Shown: piece after piece, positions 46,907 through 55,437 of the stretch | Layout: every line of letters starts with the position of its first letter | Position numbering within the stretch: position 1 is the stretch's first letter | NCBI GenBank assembly: GCA_965263045.1 | Contig: CBDHGK010000041.1 | Location: forward strand, 6,262,001 to 6,326,000 | Direction of reading: 5' to 3' | From: G963664115 sp965263045 | GTDB taxonomy: Bacteria > Acidobacteriota > Terriglobia > 20CM-2-55-15 | Length of the DNA stretch: 64,000 nt | Notes under the pieces: generated by a model | The model's database searches: none | What the model was told of the DNA's origin: nothing | Seen by the model: the letters and a program-made list of their open reading frames with translations, nothing else | Program-made: the position numbers and the translations under genes

Positions 46907-46974
46907 ATACCCATAAATATACCCGATAATAGCCGATCAGTCTATTGGGTATTATCGGGTTATTTTACGGGTAT
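46907..46974. promoter_or_regulatory. Long inverted repeat at the Fic gene start
   Basis: Two 25-base arms, 46907-46931 and 46950-46974, match at 21 of 25 positions when inverted; the arms contain ATACCC, and the inner part is ACCCGATAATA/TATTATCGGGT. The left arm directly abuts the Fic start codon, and the arms cover the promoter-proximal region. The winged-helix tail of the Fic protein makes this a good candidate for its own operator. Confidence 0.65.
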
Positions 46975-47224
46975 AGCGTTCTGCCATATAGCTTTCACAT
47001 CAGCAGAACAATCGCCGTTTGGCTTGCGGGTTGAGTTGCTGGAGGGAGAACGGTGGAGTCAAGACAAACAAACGCGCCCAACAATGAGGACTGCGCGAAC
47101 TCTGCGCCCGAATCCCACCTCAGCTTTCGAGTCGTGTGCAGAACCGTGAGCCATTCGTTGAAACTCTTGCCGGGATAGAGGGGGGCACACGCAAATTCTC
47201 AGCATGCCCCCGGAGCTGACAGTC
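46975..47224. other. Intergenic region
   Basis: About 250 bases. It may hold the terminator of the minus-strand alpha/beta hydrolase gene: GGGGGCA (47181-47187) pairs with TGCCCCC (47205-47211), a 7-bp stem with a long loop and no U-run, so this is uncertain. Confidence 0.35.
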
Positions 47225-48577
47225 TTATTGTGACCCACTATTCAGAGGGAACCGGGCGTCGACCCAGTTTGCAACATAGTCGAACAAGTTCTCGACGGAA
47301 TTCCTGTACGGTCCACCGTCGCAGCTCCCACAGGGTGTATAGAAGTGTGCCGCCCCTTCGATGGCGATGAACTCCTTATCGGCGCTTTGAGAAACGTCGT
47401 AGAAATATTCGCTATCGGTGACGAAGTAGTGGCCCTGCATCGCGCCAACGAGCAGCGGAACCGTGATCGCGTTCTCGAGCGCGCACGGGACCGACATGTT
47501 GGTCGAGCACCAGTCAATCTGGTCATAGTCGAGTGAATCCGTCGACCGAATCGCATTCGCGCTCAGGAAAGATGTGATCGTCAGTACCCTTGCGCCTCCG
47601 CCATTGAACGATGTGTCTCCGAACGTCCCATTCATCGCGGCGCGGGAGGTGTCGGGCGGCCGGATGCCCTTGATGATCTCGGTGACGATCGTGCCGTCAT
47701 CCTTGACCATTCTGTGGGGGCGCTTCGTGCAGCACATGATGCTGGGATCCATGGAGAATATATTCGTGGACCGATCATTCCCTCTCGGAATGACGAAGAT
47801 ATCGTCATCGGGGTACCTCCAGTTGCCCGCTTGCATCTGCTCGCGGATGTGCAGGGCACGGTCGATCATTTTATTCAATCGTATCGATTGCGCTTCACTG
47901 TATCGGTTGACGAATTCCTCGGAATAGTGCGACGCGCCGTCGGGATTGTAGCCATTGGCCGGACTGAAGGGATCGAGCGAGGGATCGATGATGTTAGGAA
48001 AGTCTTCATCCATGACCGAGGGATTGATGGCTCTGAGTCCATTCGAGGCGTTGGAAGGGTGGCCATCGATCAACAGCATCCCATCCGCCGGCGGTAATCC
48101 AGCCAGGCTGTCGTCGCACTGGGTCAGCTTGTTCGGTGCCTGGCAGAAGGACAGGCCTGCTTCCGCAACGGCCTGATAAAGTGATGTCGTCGCGCCTCCA
48201 CCACTATGTCCCCATAACAGGATCGTGGACACGCCCTGCTCCCTGAGGTATTCCATGCCCTCTTTGATGTCGAGCGGAATCTTCTCAAAATCTACTTTCG
48301 CCTCGTTGTTCTCATACCGGGTGTTGAGGCAAAGGACCGCCATGCCGCGTTTCGACAGCTCGGTGCATTCCATGGACGTAAACCTGTTTCCGGTGCGGTG
48401 GACTGTCAGCACGCCCACCTCGGGCGACGGGTTGTTGTCCGGCGTGTAGTACATTGCTTTGGCCCGATTGGGAAGCGGTACGAAAACCGGGTTGCTCTGC
48501 GCCATCAGCGGCGACACTGCAAATGCGATAACGGCACCCGTGGCGAAAACGGTCCGTAGCCAAGTTCCTGTTGTCAT
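47225..48577 (-). CDS. Exported alpha/beta hydrolase-like protein
   Basis: A 450-residue exported protein (signal peptide MTTGTWLRTVFATGAVIAFAVSPLMAQ). The alpha/beta hydrolase features are GVLTVHRTGNRFTSMECTELSKRG (first strands), the nucleophile elbow LLWGHSGGGATTS and a C-terminal IAIEGAAHFYTPC with the likely catalytic His. A long insertion with several Cys (WCSTNMSVPCA, CGSCDGG, SFCQAPNKLTQCDD) suggests disulfides. Start ATG 48577 has AAGGAGA eight bases upstream; the frame extends to 48619. The substrate is not readable. Confidence 0.7.
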   Translation of the reverse strand: MTTGTWLRTVFATGAVIAFAVSPLMAQSNPVFVPLPNRAKAMYYTPDNNPSPEVGVLTVHRTGNRFTSMECTELSKRGMAVLCLNTRYENNEAKVDFEKIPLDIKEGMEYLREQGVSTILLWGHSGGGATTSLYQAVAEAGLSFCQAPNKLTQCDDSLAGLPPADGMLLIDGHPSNASNGLRAINPSVMDEDFPNIIDPSLDPFSPANGYNPDGASHYSEEFVNRYSEAQSIRLNKMIDRALHIREQMQAGNWRYPDDDIFVIPRGNDRSTNIFSMDPSIMCCTKRPHRMVKDDGTIVTEIIKGIRPPDTSRAAMNGTFGDTSFNGGGARVLTITSFLSANAIRSTDSLDYDQIDWCSTNMSVPCALENAITVPLLVGAMQGHYFVTDSEYFYDVSQSADKEFIAIEGAAHFYTPCGSCDGGPYRNSVENLFDYVANWVDARFPLNSGSQ

Positions 48578-49028
48578 ATTCAAATCTCCTTGTGGGGTCG
48601 TGGCATTGCTGGTTTGCATGCTGGGGAGCTCAGAAGGCTTCCGATCGCCGGCGATTCCTTCCTGTCGCCATTCATCTTAGTGAACTTTACATCTTTTGCG
48701 AAGTGCACAACAAGGGAGTTTCCATTGCCGGCGCCCGCCCCAAAATGCTGATCACGTCGTCCGCTTCCCTGGTCAATGCCCGGCGGTCTTAATAGCCGTC
48801 GCTGCCCCCGGGTTCGACTCATACAACGATGCATTCCGAGACATCCAGGGACCAAACGCGTCGCGTCAATTCCGCCCGGGCATAGTTTCGGGGATGGGGA
48901 ACGGTGCGTGGTCCCACCTCCAATGGTCCGGCTAGTGGACCGGTCGGTGCGGGGGCTTCCCCAGGGGCCGACGATCCTGGAGTGAATGCGGTTGTGCCTG
49001 ACCGCGGCCTCAAGAAGACGCTCGGGCA
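48578..49028. other. Intergenic region
   Basis: About 450 bases between the alpha/beta hydrolase start and the TRAP large-permease end. It should contain the promoter of the hydrolase gene. No convincing gene or strong terminator is seen; the small minus-strand frames are noise. A short palindrome GGTCCGGCTAGTGGACC lies at 48925-48941. Confidence 0.4.
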
Positions 49029-50348
49029 TTACACCAGGACGAGACTGAGCCAGGGAAAAGCAATCAGTAGGATTAACACGGCCAGCATGATCGCTGCAAA
49101 TGGCAGTGCTCCGGCGAAGATGTCGTAGAGGCTGATCCGTTCATCGGCAAGCGTTGCCTTGATGACGTAACAGGCAATTCCAAGTGGCGGCGTCAGCAGA
49201 CCGATTTCAGCGCCCACGATGGTGACGATGCCGAACCAGACCAGGTTGATCCCGAAGGGAGCAAGGACCGGTATGAACAGGGGCACCATGATCAGTATGA
49301 TGGACGTGGTATCCAGGATCGTGCCCATCACAATGAGGAGGAAAACATAGATTGCCAGAATGCCGTAGAGCCCGAGTTCCGCCTGCTCGATCCATAGACT
49401 CAGATCGTTGGGCAGTCCCGACAGGGCCAGCATGCGGCTGTACATCGTCGCGGCCACAATCAGAAAGAGGATGGACGCCGTAATGTGCCCTGTTTCGACC
49501 GCAATGGCCCAGAACCGTGCCCGATTCAGTTTTCGTTTAATCAACGCGGTGACCAGCGCGCCCATGGCCCCCACCGCCGCAGCTTCCGTAGGTGTGAACA
49601 ACCCCCCGTAGATTCCCCCCAGCACCAGCACGATGAGCACCACCAGTGGAAACAGTTTCTTCGCCGCTTCCAGCCAGCCCAGAGTCTTTTCCATGAGGGC
49701 TGCCCGGGTGTCGGTGTCGGGCCCGCCCACGTAGTTCGGAAGCAGGTATGCCATGGCGACAATGGCCACCGAGTAGGACAGAGACAGCAACAGTCCGGGC
49801 ACGATGCCGGCGGTGAATAGATCTGCAACGGATTGTTCGGCGATGAGGGCGTAGATGATGAGCATGACGCTCGGCGGAATGAGCATCCCGAGGACAGAGC
49901 TTCCGGCAACGACGCCGACGGCGAAGCGGGGCCGGTAGCCGAAGCGCATCATCTCCGGTACGGACAAACGCGTGAACACTGCTGCCGAGGCAATACTCAC
50001 TCCGGTGATGGCGGCAAAGACGGCGTTTGCTGCGACCGTCGCGACCCCTAACCCTCCCCTCAGCCGGCCGAGCGTGACGTTGGCGACTTCATAGATATCG
50101 CGGCCCAGACCGGATTCGCTGACCAGAAGGCCCATTAACACGAATAGCGGGATGACGCCAAAGACGTAGTCTTCGATGCTGTTGGAGGCGGAAAGCGTGA
50201 GTAGATAGATCGGTGCTTCCAGCGTGCCCCGCAGGAGCAGGACGCTGATGAAAGAGACCAGGCCCAGGGCGACGGGGACATACAGGCCTGAGTAGATGAG
50301 CACCAGGATCGCCAGCACCGAGAGGATTCCGACTTCGAGTCCGCTCAT
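49029..50348 (-). CDS. dctM: TRAP transporter large permease
   Basis: A 439-residue membrane protein of the DctM family, with about 12 helices (for example GILSVLAILVLIYSGLYVPVALG, DYVFGVIPLFVLMGLL, AVFAAITGVSIASAAVFTRLSVPEMM, GILAIYVFLLIVMGTILDTTSIILIMVPLF, LLTPPLGIACYVIKATL). TRAP systems import carboxylates and sialic acids with a periplasmic binding protein, driven by an ion gradient. The ATG at 50348 overlaps the stop of the small-permease gene (ATGA). The longer open frame to 50801 runs through the small permease and is a shadow. Confidence 0.9.
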   Translation of the reverse strand: MSGLEVGILSVLAILVLIYSGLYVPVALGLVSFISVLLLRGTLEAPIYLLTLSASNSIEDYVFGVIPLFVLMGLLVSESGLGRDIYEVANVTLGRLRGGLGVATVAANAVFAAITGVSIASAAVFTRLSVPEMMRFGYRPRFAVGVVAGSSVLGMLIPPSVMLIIYALIAEQSVADLFTAGIVPGLLLSLSYSVAIVAMAYLLPNYVGGPDTDTRAALMEKTLGWLEAAKKLFPLVVLIVLVLGGIYGGLFTPTEAAAVGAMGALVTALIKRKLNRARFWAIAVETGHITASILFLIVAATMYSRMLALSGLPNDLSLWIEQAELGLYGILAIYVFLLIVMGTILDTTSIILIMVPLFIPVLAPFGINLVWFGIVTIVGAEIGLLTPPLGIACYVIKATLADERISLYDIFAGALPFAAIMLAVLILLIAFPWLSLVLV

Positions 50349-50899
50349 TCGGTTGCGTCTCTGGTGCCCAGAGCCACGACATGTTGCCAGGCAAACATCA
50401 GGAACTGTACGGCCGCCACCATGCAACCTACGACAAGGATAAGGCGCACCGGCCACAGCGGAAAGACGAACAAACCTTCGTTGCCCGCGAAATAACCCCG
50501 CTGATAGGCTTCGACCAATCGCGGAATGCCCCCGTAGAGGATGAGGCCTGCGAAGAGTGCGCCCGACAGATCGAACGCGCAGCCGAGCGTATGGCCCATG
50601 GTGGGGCGAGCGGTGAGAAGTTTTGAGTACAGACCGTCGGACCGGGTGATGCGTCCGGCCCTGACCGCAGCGCCGAGCTGCAGAAACACGATACCGACAA
50701 TGGAGATTTCCACCAGTTCCGTCACGCCACTGATGGGAGCATTGAGCAGGTATCGGGCCGCGACGTCCAGGGTGATCAAGACCATCAAGCCCAGAATCCA
50801 CACCGTTCCGAGGTTGTTCAGGACGCCGACCGCAACGGCGAAGATCTTTTCAAGCAGGGGGGTGTCTCTCGATTGCTGTTCGATCTCCGGTTGGTCCAC
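50345..50899 (-). CDS. dctQ: TRAP transporter small permease
   Basis: A 184-residue four-helix membrane protein of the DctQ family: IFAVAVGVLNNLGTVWILGLMVLITLDVAARYLLNAPISGVTELVE is the typical first half, with a conserved R-x-x-x-N-x-P-I-x-G region, and ISIVGIVFLQLGAAVRAGRITRSDGLYSKL follows. The start is GTG 50899, six bases after the DctP stop. It overlaps dctM by four bases. Gene order on the transcript is dctP-dctQ-dctM. Confidence 0.85.
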   Translation of the reverse strand: MDQPEIEQQSRDTPLLEKIFAVAVGVLNNLGTVWILGLMVLITLDVAARYLLNAPISGVTELVEISIVGIVFLQLGAAVRAGRITRSDGLYSKLLTARPTMGHTLGCAFDLSGALFAGLILYGGIPRLVEAYQRGYFAGNEGLFVFPLWPVRLILVVGCMVAAVQFLMFAWQHVVALGTRDATE

Positions 50900-50905
50900 A
50901 GCCGC

Positions 50906-52018
50906 TTACTCTCGGTCCCAATGCCGCATGATGGGCTGATCATTGGCGCGCATGATGTCCATGTAATCTTCCAGGATCCGTCCTCCGGGAAGCCCTCTTC
51001 GCTCGAGATCCGCGGTCCAGATTTCGGCAAGGTTGGGCATGGAGTCCGCCCATTCCTGACGCTGTTGCTCGGTCAGTCTCACCACAGTTCCGCCCATGCG
51101 CCTGTAGGTTTCCATACTCTCCTGCGCGACTTCGATGGAAACCCGGGCCAGTTCGTCCCGATAGTCATCGGCGGTTTCCCCCAGCACTGCCTGAACCTCT
51201 CCGGGCAGCCGCCTCCAGGTGCGTTCGTTCATGGTCAGGACCTTGGACGTTACGGCCCCAAGCCGTACGTCCACGAGGTACGGGGCTACCTCGAAGAGCT
51301 TGTAAGAAACGGCGGATTCGGCCCACGCGATGACACCATCGACAAGACCGGTCGCGACGTTATTGTAAAAGTCCCCCAGGTTGCTGGTCACCCCGGCCGC
51401 GCCGAGTCCTTCCACGTATCGCAGGTTCAAACCCACGCCGGCGATCCTCTGGCCGCGATATCGGTCCAGAGAATCATGGGGTTGCGACATAAACAACTGA
51501 TAGGTGTCGATGGAGCCCGCAGTGGTGAGATAGACCTGGTTGTAGTCGGACCAGCGGTCCTTGATTTCGGGATAGCGATCCGCCAGCTCGCTCATCGTTC
51601 GAGCCACCAGGCCAATGTCCGCGCTCACCAAGGGCGTGACATAGCTGAGATTGTAAAAGGGTACCTTGTCGGGGTGAAATGGCGTGGTCACGATGCCAAT
51701 ATCGGCGAGTCCATACTGCAACGCCTCCAGCACGCCCGCAGGTTTGGCCACAGTTCCGCTGAAGGCTTCGGTCCAGTCCACACGGTAGTTCCCGGTCTTT
51801 GCCAGGCGCCGATCCACTTCCGGGATGTAATAGTCCAGAAATACGCGTACCCACAGGGCCGCGGGGGCATAGCCGCCGATGGCGGTCAAGCGGACGGTCT
51901 CCTGGCCAAAGGCACGGGGGTTCGGTACCAGGAGGATGAGGCAGAAGGCGGCAACGACCGCGGGTACACCTGCGGTCAGACCGCTTGGCTTTCGGACCCT
52001 GAATTTCAGATGGTTCAA
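50906..52018 (-). CDS. dctP: TRAP transporter solute-binding protein
   Basis: A 370-residue periplasmic binding protein of the DctP type, first gene of the operon. Signal peptide to about residue 38 (PNPRAFGQE). The family's central sequence is clear: YNQVYLTTAGSIDTYQLFMSQP, RYRGQRIAGVGLNLRYVEGLGA and LGDFYNNVATGLVDGVIAWAES, where DGVIAWA sits by the ligand carboxylate site. The start codon is TTG 52018 with GGGAGGGGG a few bases upstream. The ligand is probably an organic acid. A MITE-like element (52129-52405) is directly upstream, so it may carry or replace the promoter. Confidence 0.9.
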   Translation of the reverse strand: MNHLKFRVRKPSGLTAGVPAVVAAFCLILLVPNPRAFGQETVRLTAIGGYAPAALWVRVFLDYYIPEVDRRLAKTGNYRVDWTEAFSGTVAKPAGVLEALQYGLADIGIVTTPFHPDKVPFYNLSYVTPLVSADIGLVARTMSELADRYPEIKDRWSDYNQVYLTTAGSIDTYQLFMSQPHDSLDRYRGQRIAGVGLNLRYVEGLGAAGVTSNLGDFYNNVATGLVDGVIAWAESAVSYKLFEVAPYLVDVRLGAVTSKVLTMNERTWRRLPGEVQAVLGETADDYRDELARVSIEVAQESMETYRRMGGTVVRLTEQQRQEWADSMPNLAEIWTADLERRGLPGGRILEDYMDIMRANDQPIMRHWDRE

Positions 52019-52128
52019 GTCTTCCCCCTCCCAGCATTCAGCTGAAGAATCGGAACTGCTCCCTCACGGTCTCCAGACGTTTGAGCTCGCTCATCCGTTC
52101 CCTACGCCCGGCCGGGGGGCGGAGGTCA

Positions 52129-52405
52129 CTAGTGGCCTGTAACAGAGACATCGGCAGTGGCGCCGATGGGTCTTGCCAGGCGAGATCGCGAAGCGAGGAG
52201 GGAATGATGCTGTTTCATCATGACCGACGAGCGACAAAGATATCGACGGCAACCCCCATCGGCCCGAAGGGTTCGGGCGGAACGGAGCCGTCTTCGTTGT
52301 CGCTCCTCCTCGGAATGTAAAAGCATTCCCTCGTCGTCGACTCCTAAAATCCGGCCCCGTTGCGCTCCGAACGCCACTTCCGATGTCTCTGTTACAGGTC
52401 ACTAG
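52129..52405. mobile_element. MITE-like element with CTAG ends and 33-bp inverted repeats
   Basis: A 277-bp element. The terminal inverted repeats begin CTAGTG(G/A)CCTGTAACAGAG and continue ACATCGG(C/A)AGTGGC; 52129-52161 and the inverse of 52373-52405 match at 31 of 33 positions. CTAG bounds both ends, either as part of the repeat or as a target duplication. The middle shows hairpins (GGAATG-TAAAAG-CATTCC, 52312-52329; CCCGAA..TTCGGG, 52264-52276). The reverse complement of its core matches 24676-24820. The right CTAG supplies the TAG stop of the cytochrome gene. Confidence 0.75.
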
Positions 52406-53556
52406 AACTGGGGCGGCGGAGACGGGGCCGGGGTCGCGAAGCGAGCTGGATCAATCGCGACGTTCGACTGAATATCGTCGTACTCGATCGTAGCCTGCCC
52501 GTTCGTCCAGGTCACGATCGTGCCGAAGGGCATCATGACACCGGACACGTCCCGATAATCCGAGTAATCGGTCTGCGTGGGCACGGTGCCGATCTTCGTT
52601 GTCGTATAGCGCACGGCTCGCACCAGCAGGCCGGACTCGCTGTCGAAATACAGGTTGACGGGACCCTGCCCGGGGTTGGTCCCCTGGATCACCTGCACTT
52701 CGCGGTCGTCGATGAAGGTTGAGAAGCCCACTTTCCACTGGCTGAATGCCTCTTGAATCGCGGATGGAAACGACAAGAGCGCGTCTGTCCGCGCACCTTC
52801 CAGATTGCCTCCGCTCAATGGCAGCAGCGGCAGCGCTCTATCCGGACTGGAAATCCAACCGTTGCGGCCGTCGTAGGTCCGGACGCTGTCCCCATACGGT
52901 ATGTGGACAACTACGGTCCTTTGATCGGGAGCGTTGGAGTAGACTTCCATCGGAACCGGCTGCAGTTCCGTGTCGTATCCCGAGTAGGTGCCAGTGGCGG
53001 TGTAGCTGCTAAGGCTGGCCGCCGGGTTGGCGCCGCCCACGGCCTCGATATACTTTTCGAAAACCTGATCGGGGGAAGGCATTCCGGGAATCGCCTGCGT
53101 CGGGAAGAAGATGTCATGAGGATCTTCCGGCGGGACATTGTACTGGATCGCCAGATCGGGCACGACGTGTGGCTTCTGGTTCCCGCGGTGGCAGGTGTAG
53201 CAGGTTACGAACGGCAGTCCGCCGAATTCGTTCGTGTTGATCCGATCCACCATTTCGATCATCCCGCGGGCGGTCCGCTTGAGCGGAGTTTCTTCCGCAA
53301 ATTCCTCCCAGCCACCCGTGAGCGTGACATGGCAATCGGAGCAGGTCACGCTCAGGGACGCGGCGATCATCCCCATTGTGTCCATGAATTCGTCGACGGG
53401 GATCCCACTGAGGGCCGGGACATTGATGAAAACGTCTTCCGCCATCTGCGGTGTCTGATCCTGCTGAGCCTGGCCAGGGACGATCCCAACCCCCAGCAGG
53501 CATATGAGCACCGTTCCCGCAGCCGTGAGAAACGATTGTCTCGATCTGCTCTTCAT
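52402..53556 (-). CDS. Diheme reaction-centre-type cytochrome c with LolA-like C-terminal domain
   Basis: A 384-residue exported cytochrome, paralogous to the one at 23413. It has NVPALSGIPVDEFMDTMGMIAASLSVTC with heme motif CSDCH, RGMIEMVDRINTNEFGG and the second motif CYTCH; a beta-rich C-terminal domain follows (EVYSNAPDQRT, GRNGWISSPD, DYRDVSGVMMPFGTIVTW). Start ATG 53556 has GGGGG five bases upstream; the frame extends to 53766. The stop TAG overlaps the CTAG end of the mobile element. Most of the sequence is alignable with the 23413 protein, so they probably share the same partner and differ by expression. Confidence 0.85.
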   Translation of the reverse strand: MKSRSRQSFLTAAGTVLICLLGVGIVPGQAQQDQTPQMAEDVFINVPALSGIPVDEFMDTMGMIAASLSVTCSDCHVTLTGGWEEFAEETPLKRTARGMIEMVDRINTNEFGGLPFVTCYTCHRGNQKPHVVPDLAIQYNVPPEDPHDIFFPTQAIPGMPSPDQVFEKYIEAVGGANPAASLSSYTATGTYSGYDTELQPVPMEVYSNAPDQRTVVVHIPYGDSVRTYDGRNGWISSPDRALPLLPLSGGNLEGARTDALLSFPSAIQEAFSQWKVGFSTFIDDREVQVIQGTNPGQGPVNLYFDSESGLLVRAVRYTTTKIGTVPTQTDYSDYRDVSGVMMPFGTIVTWTNGQATIEYDDIQSNVAIDPARFATPAPSPPPQF

Positions 53557-54135
53557 TTGACCCCCTGAATCGCGGTGTGCGAAGCGTACCCGACCGGCTG
53601 CAATTCGGGGGCCGGGGCGAGCGAATTCGTGTGCTGGATGTGAAATAAGGCGATTATTCTGAACATATTCCAACAGTATACTGTCCGGTATCTTGACAGG
53701 CAACGCTGTCCCCACCCGCCGCCGATGCATCGAAGTCAGTCGCGAACTCACAGCTATTTCCCGCACCGATCCGACTTCCCGCTCCGCCAGTGAATCGACC
53801 CATCATGACTGGCGTCTATCGGGCTGACAGCGCGAATCATTTCACAGCTTTCGGGGCTTGATGTCGCCCGAATCGCCTTCCACACCGGTCACAGCGAGCC
53901 TCGGTTTGTTGCAATTGGTGCGTGGGCTGTGTGGCAGAGCCCGGACGCATTGATGTGATTCAGGGCGGACGAGCCCGGAGGTTTCGCTTGAATGATGAAG
54001 TCGCTGCGGCGGGTCTTCTGGAATGGATCGAACCCGTGGCTGATCCCCGCTGTTTTGAATCTATCGCGCCCCGGCGATCTTTGTTCATTGCCGGGGCGCG
54101 TTTCACCCGGTGGGTGCCGGGGGTGACCCGCACCC
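53557..54135. other. Intergenic region with a strong hairpin
   Basis: About 580 bases. It holds the promoter region of the cytochrome gene and, at 54065-54100, a hairpin that probably terminates the dienelactone-hydrolase-like gene. The small plus-strand frame at 53922-54224 has no family features. Confidence 0.4.
54065..54100 (-). terminator. Hairpin after the dienelactone-hydrolase-like gene
   Basis: CGCGCCCCGGC (54065-54075) pairs perfectly with GCCGGGGCGCG (54090-54100), an 11-bp stem with a 14-base loop. It lies 35 bases beyond the stop of the minus-strand gene. The following U content on the minus strand is low. Confidence 0.5.
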
Positions 54136-55026
54136 CTATCTCAAATGGGTGTTCAGGAAATCGACAGTACGCTCCCAGGCGAGTTCGGCCGCCGCCGCAC
54201 CGTAGCGGCGTCCCGAATCGTTGAAGAAGGCGTGGTTGGCCTCTGCGTAGATATACCCTTCGTAACGGACGTTGTTGGCTTTGAGCGCGGCTTCGTAGGC
54301 AGGCCAGCCCGCAAGCAGACGTTCATCGAGTTCGGCATGATGTACAAGCACTGCCGCCTGGATCTGTGCGACGTCGGCCGCGTCGGGCGCGCTCCCGTAA
54401 AACGGCACTGCCGCGGCGAGGTTGGGCACTCTGACAGCCATTGTATTGGTCATCCCTCCGCCGAAGCAGAATCCCATAACGGCCACCTGTCCGGTGCAGT
54501 CGTCCCGGGACATGAGCCAGTTTGTGGCGGCCACGAAGTCTTCCTCCATCTTCGCGGGATCGACCCGGCGGAGCAGTTCCTCGCCGCTGCGCGTGTCGCC
54601 GCCGGCGTTGCCTCCAACCGAGGTTGCACCGTCGGGCGCGAACGCCATGAAGTTCTCGGTGGCCAGCCGGCGGGCGACGTCTTCGATATGGGGGTTCAGG
54701 CTGCTGGCGCCATGGACGACGATGACGCCAGGGAGCCTTTCCGTCGCGTTAGCCGGACGCGCCAGGTAGCCCCGAATCGATCCGTTGCCCTCTGGCGAAG
54801 GCGCCGTCTCGTACCCGGTCGTGAGTCGGGAGTCGTCGGCGGGCACTTGCTGTCCCCACGCATAGTTCGGGCTGAGGCTGTTGAGCAGGGCCGCGCCCGT
54901 GAGGCCGCCGACGGTAATATTGCGGGCGCGTTCGAGGAATTTACGGCGGGAAATGAGCCCGTGGTTGTAATCCTCAAGCGCATACCAGAGTTCCTGCGGG
55001 TAGTCGCTCACTTTGTTTAGTTTCAT
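54136..55026 (-). CDS. Exported dienelactone-hydrolase-like protein
   Basis: A 296-residue protein. The N-terminus (SRRKFLERARNITVGGLTGAALL) carries a twin-arginine-like or signal-anchor segment. The hydrolase fold is the dienelactone hydrolase type: VVVHGASSLNPHIEDVARRLATENFMAFAPDG, the nucleophile elbow VMGFCFGGGM, with Cys in place of Ser as in the family, VHHAELDERL (Asp) and EANHAFFNDSGRRY (His). The substrate class in this family includes dienelactones and esters. Start ATG 55026 has GGAG eight bases upstream. It faces the plus-strand dehydrogenase gene across about 410 bases. Confidence 0.8.
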   Translation of the reverse strand: MKLNKVSDYPQELWYALEDYNHGLISRRKFLERARNITVGGLTGAALLNSLSPNYAWGQQVPADDSRLTTGYETAPSPEGNGSIRGYLARPANATERLPGVIVVHGASSLNPHIEDVARRLATENFMAFAPDGATSVGGNAGGDTRSGEELLRRVDPAKMEEDFVAATNWLMSRDDCTGQVAVMGFCFGGGMTNTMAVRVPNLAAAVPFYGSAPDAADVAQIQAAVLVHHAELDERLLAGWPAYEAALKANNVRYEGYIYAEANHAFFNDSGRRYGAAAAELAWERTVDFLNTHLR

Positions 55027-55437
55027 ATCCGACGCTCCATATTGAATATCGTTGGGACCGGTGACATTGATTCTTGGGGTTGGTGGCGCAGAATATCACG
55101 CCCCGACACGGCCCGGCAAAACAAAACGGGGTCATATCGGTTGGTGAAGGGGACGGCGACTCCCGTCGCATAATTCAATTTTTTGACTGATTTACGGATA
55201 GGGATGTCGCTGATTTTGTTACTGTCTGCCGGGATTCGCCGTGATATATTCCTCGCCTGAATCAGGAACAGTCTCGTGGGATTATCGATTTCGCGGATCG
55301 CATTCAGGCTTGAAGGCAGAAAGCGTCGTTTTCGCCAATCGCGCCGGTGTCCGCACGCAAGGCCTTCGGCGATTTCGATCCCAGGGGTGAAACCGACCAT
55401 TCAGGCCATGTCGACGCCTCGTTCGAAGGAGTCCGGT
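55027..55437. other. Divergent promoter region
   Basis: About 410 bases between the divergent hydrolase (54136) and dehydrogenase (55438) genes. It should hold both promoters; AT-rich sequence near 55160-55250 (TTGACTGATTT and TTTTGTTACTG) is the best region for them. No gene is called here, although a longer frame reaches back to 55276. Confidence 0.4.

Noticed and set aside
49029..50801. Long TRAP permease frame starting at 50801
   Set aside because: The first 150 residues are frame noise over the small permease; the coupled ATG at 50348 gives the normal DctM start.
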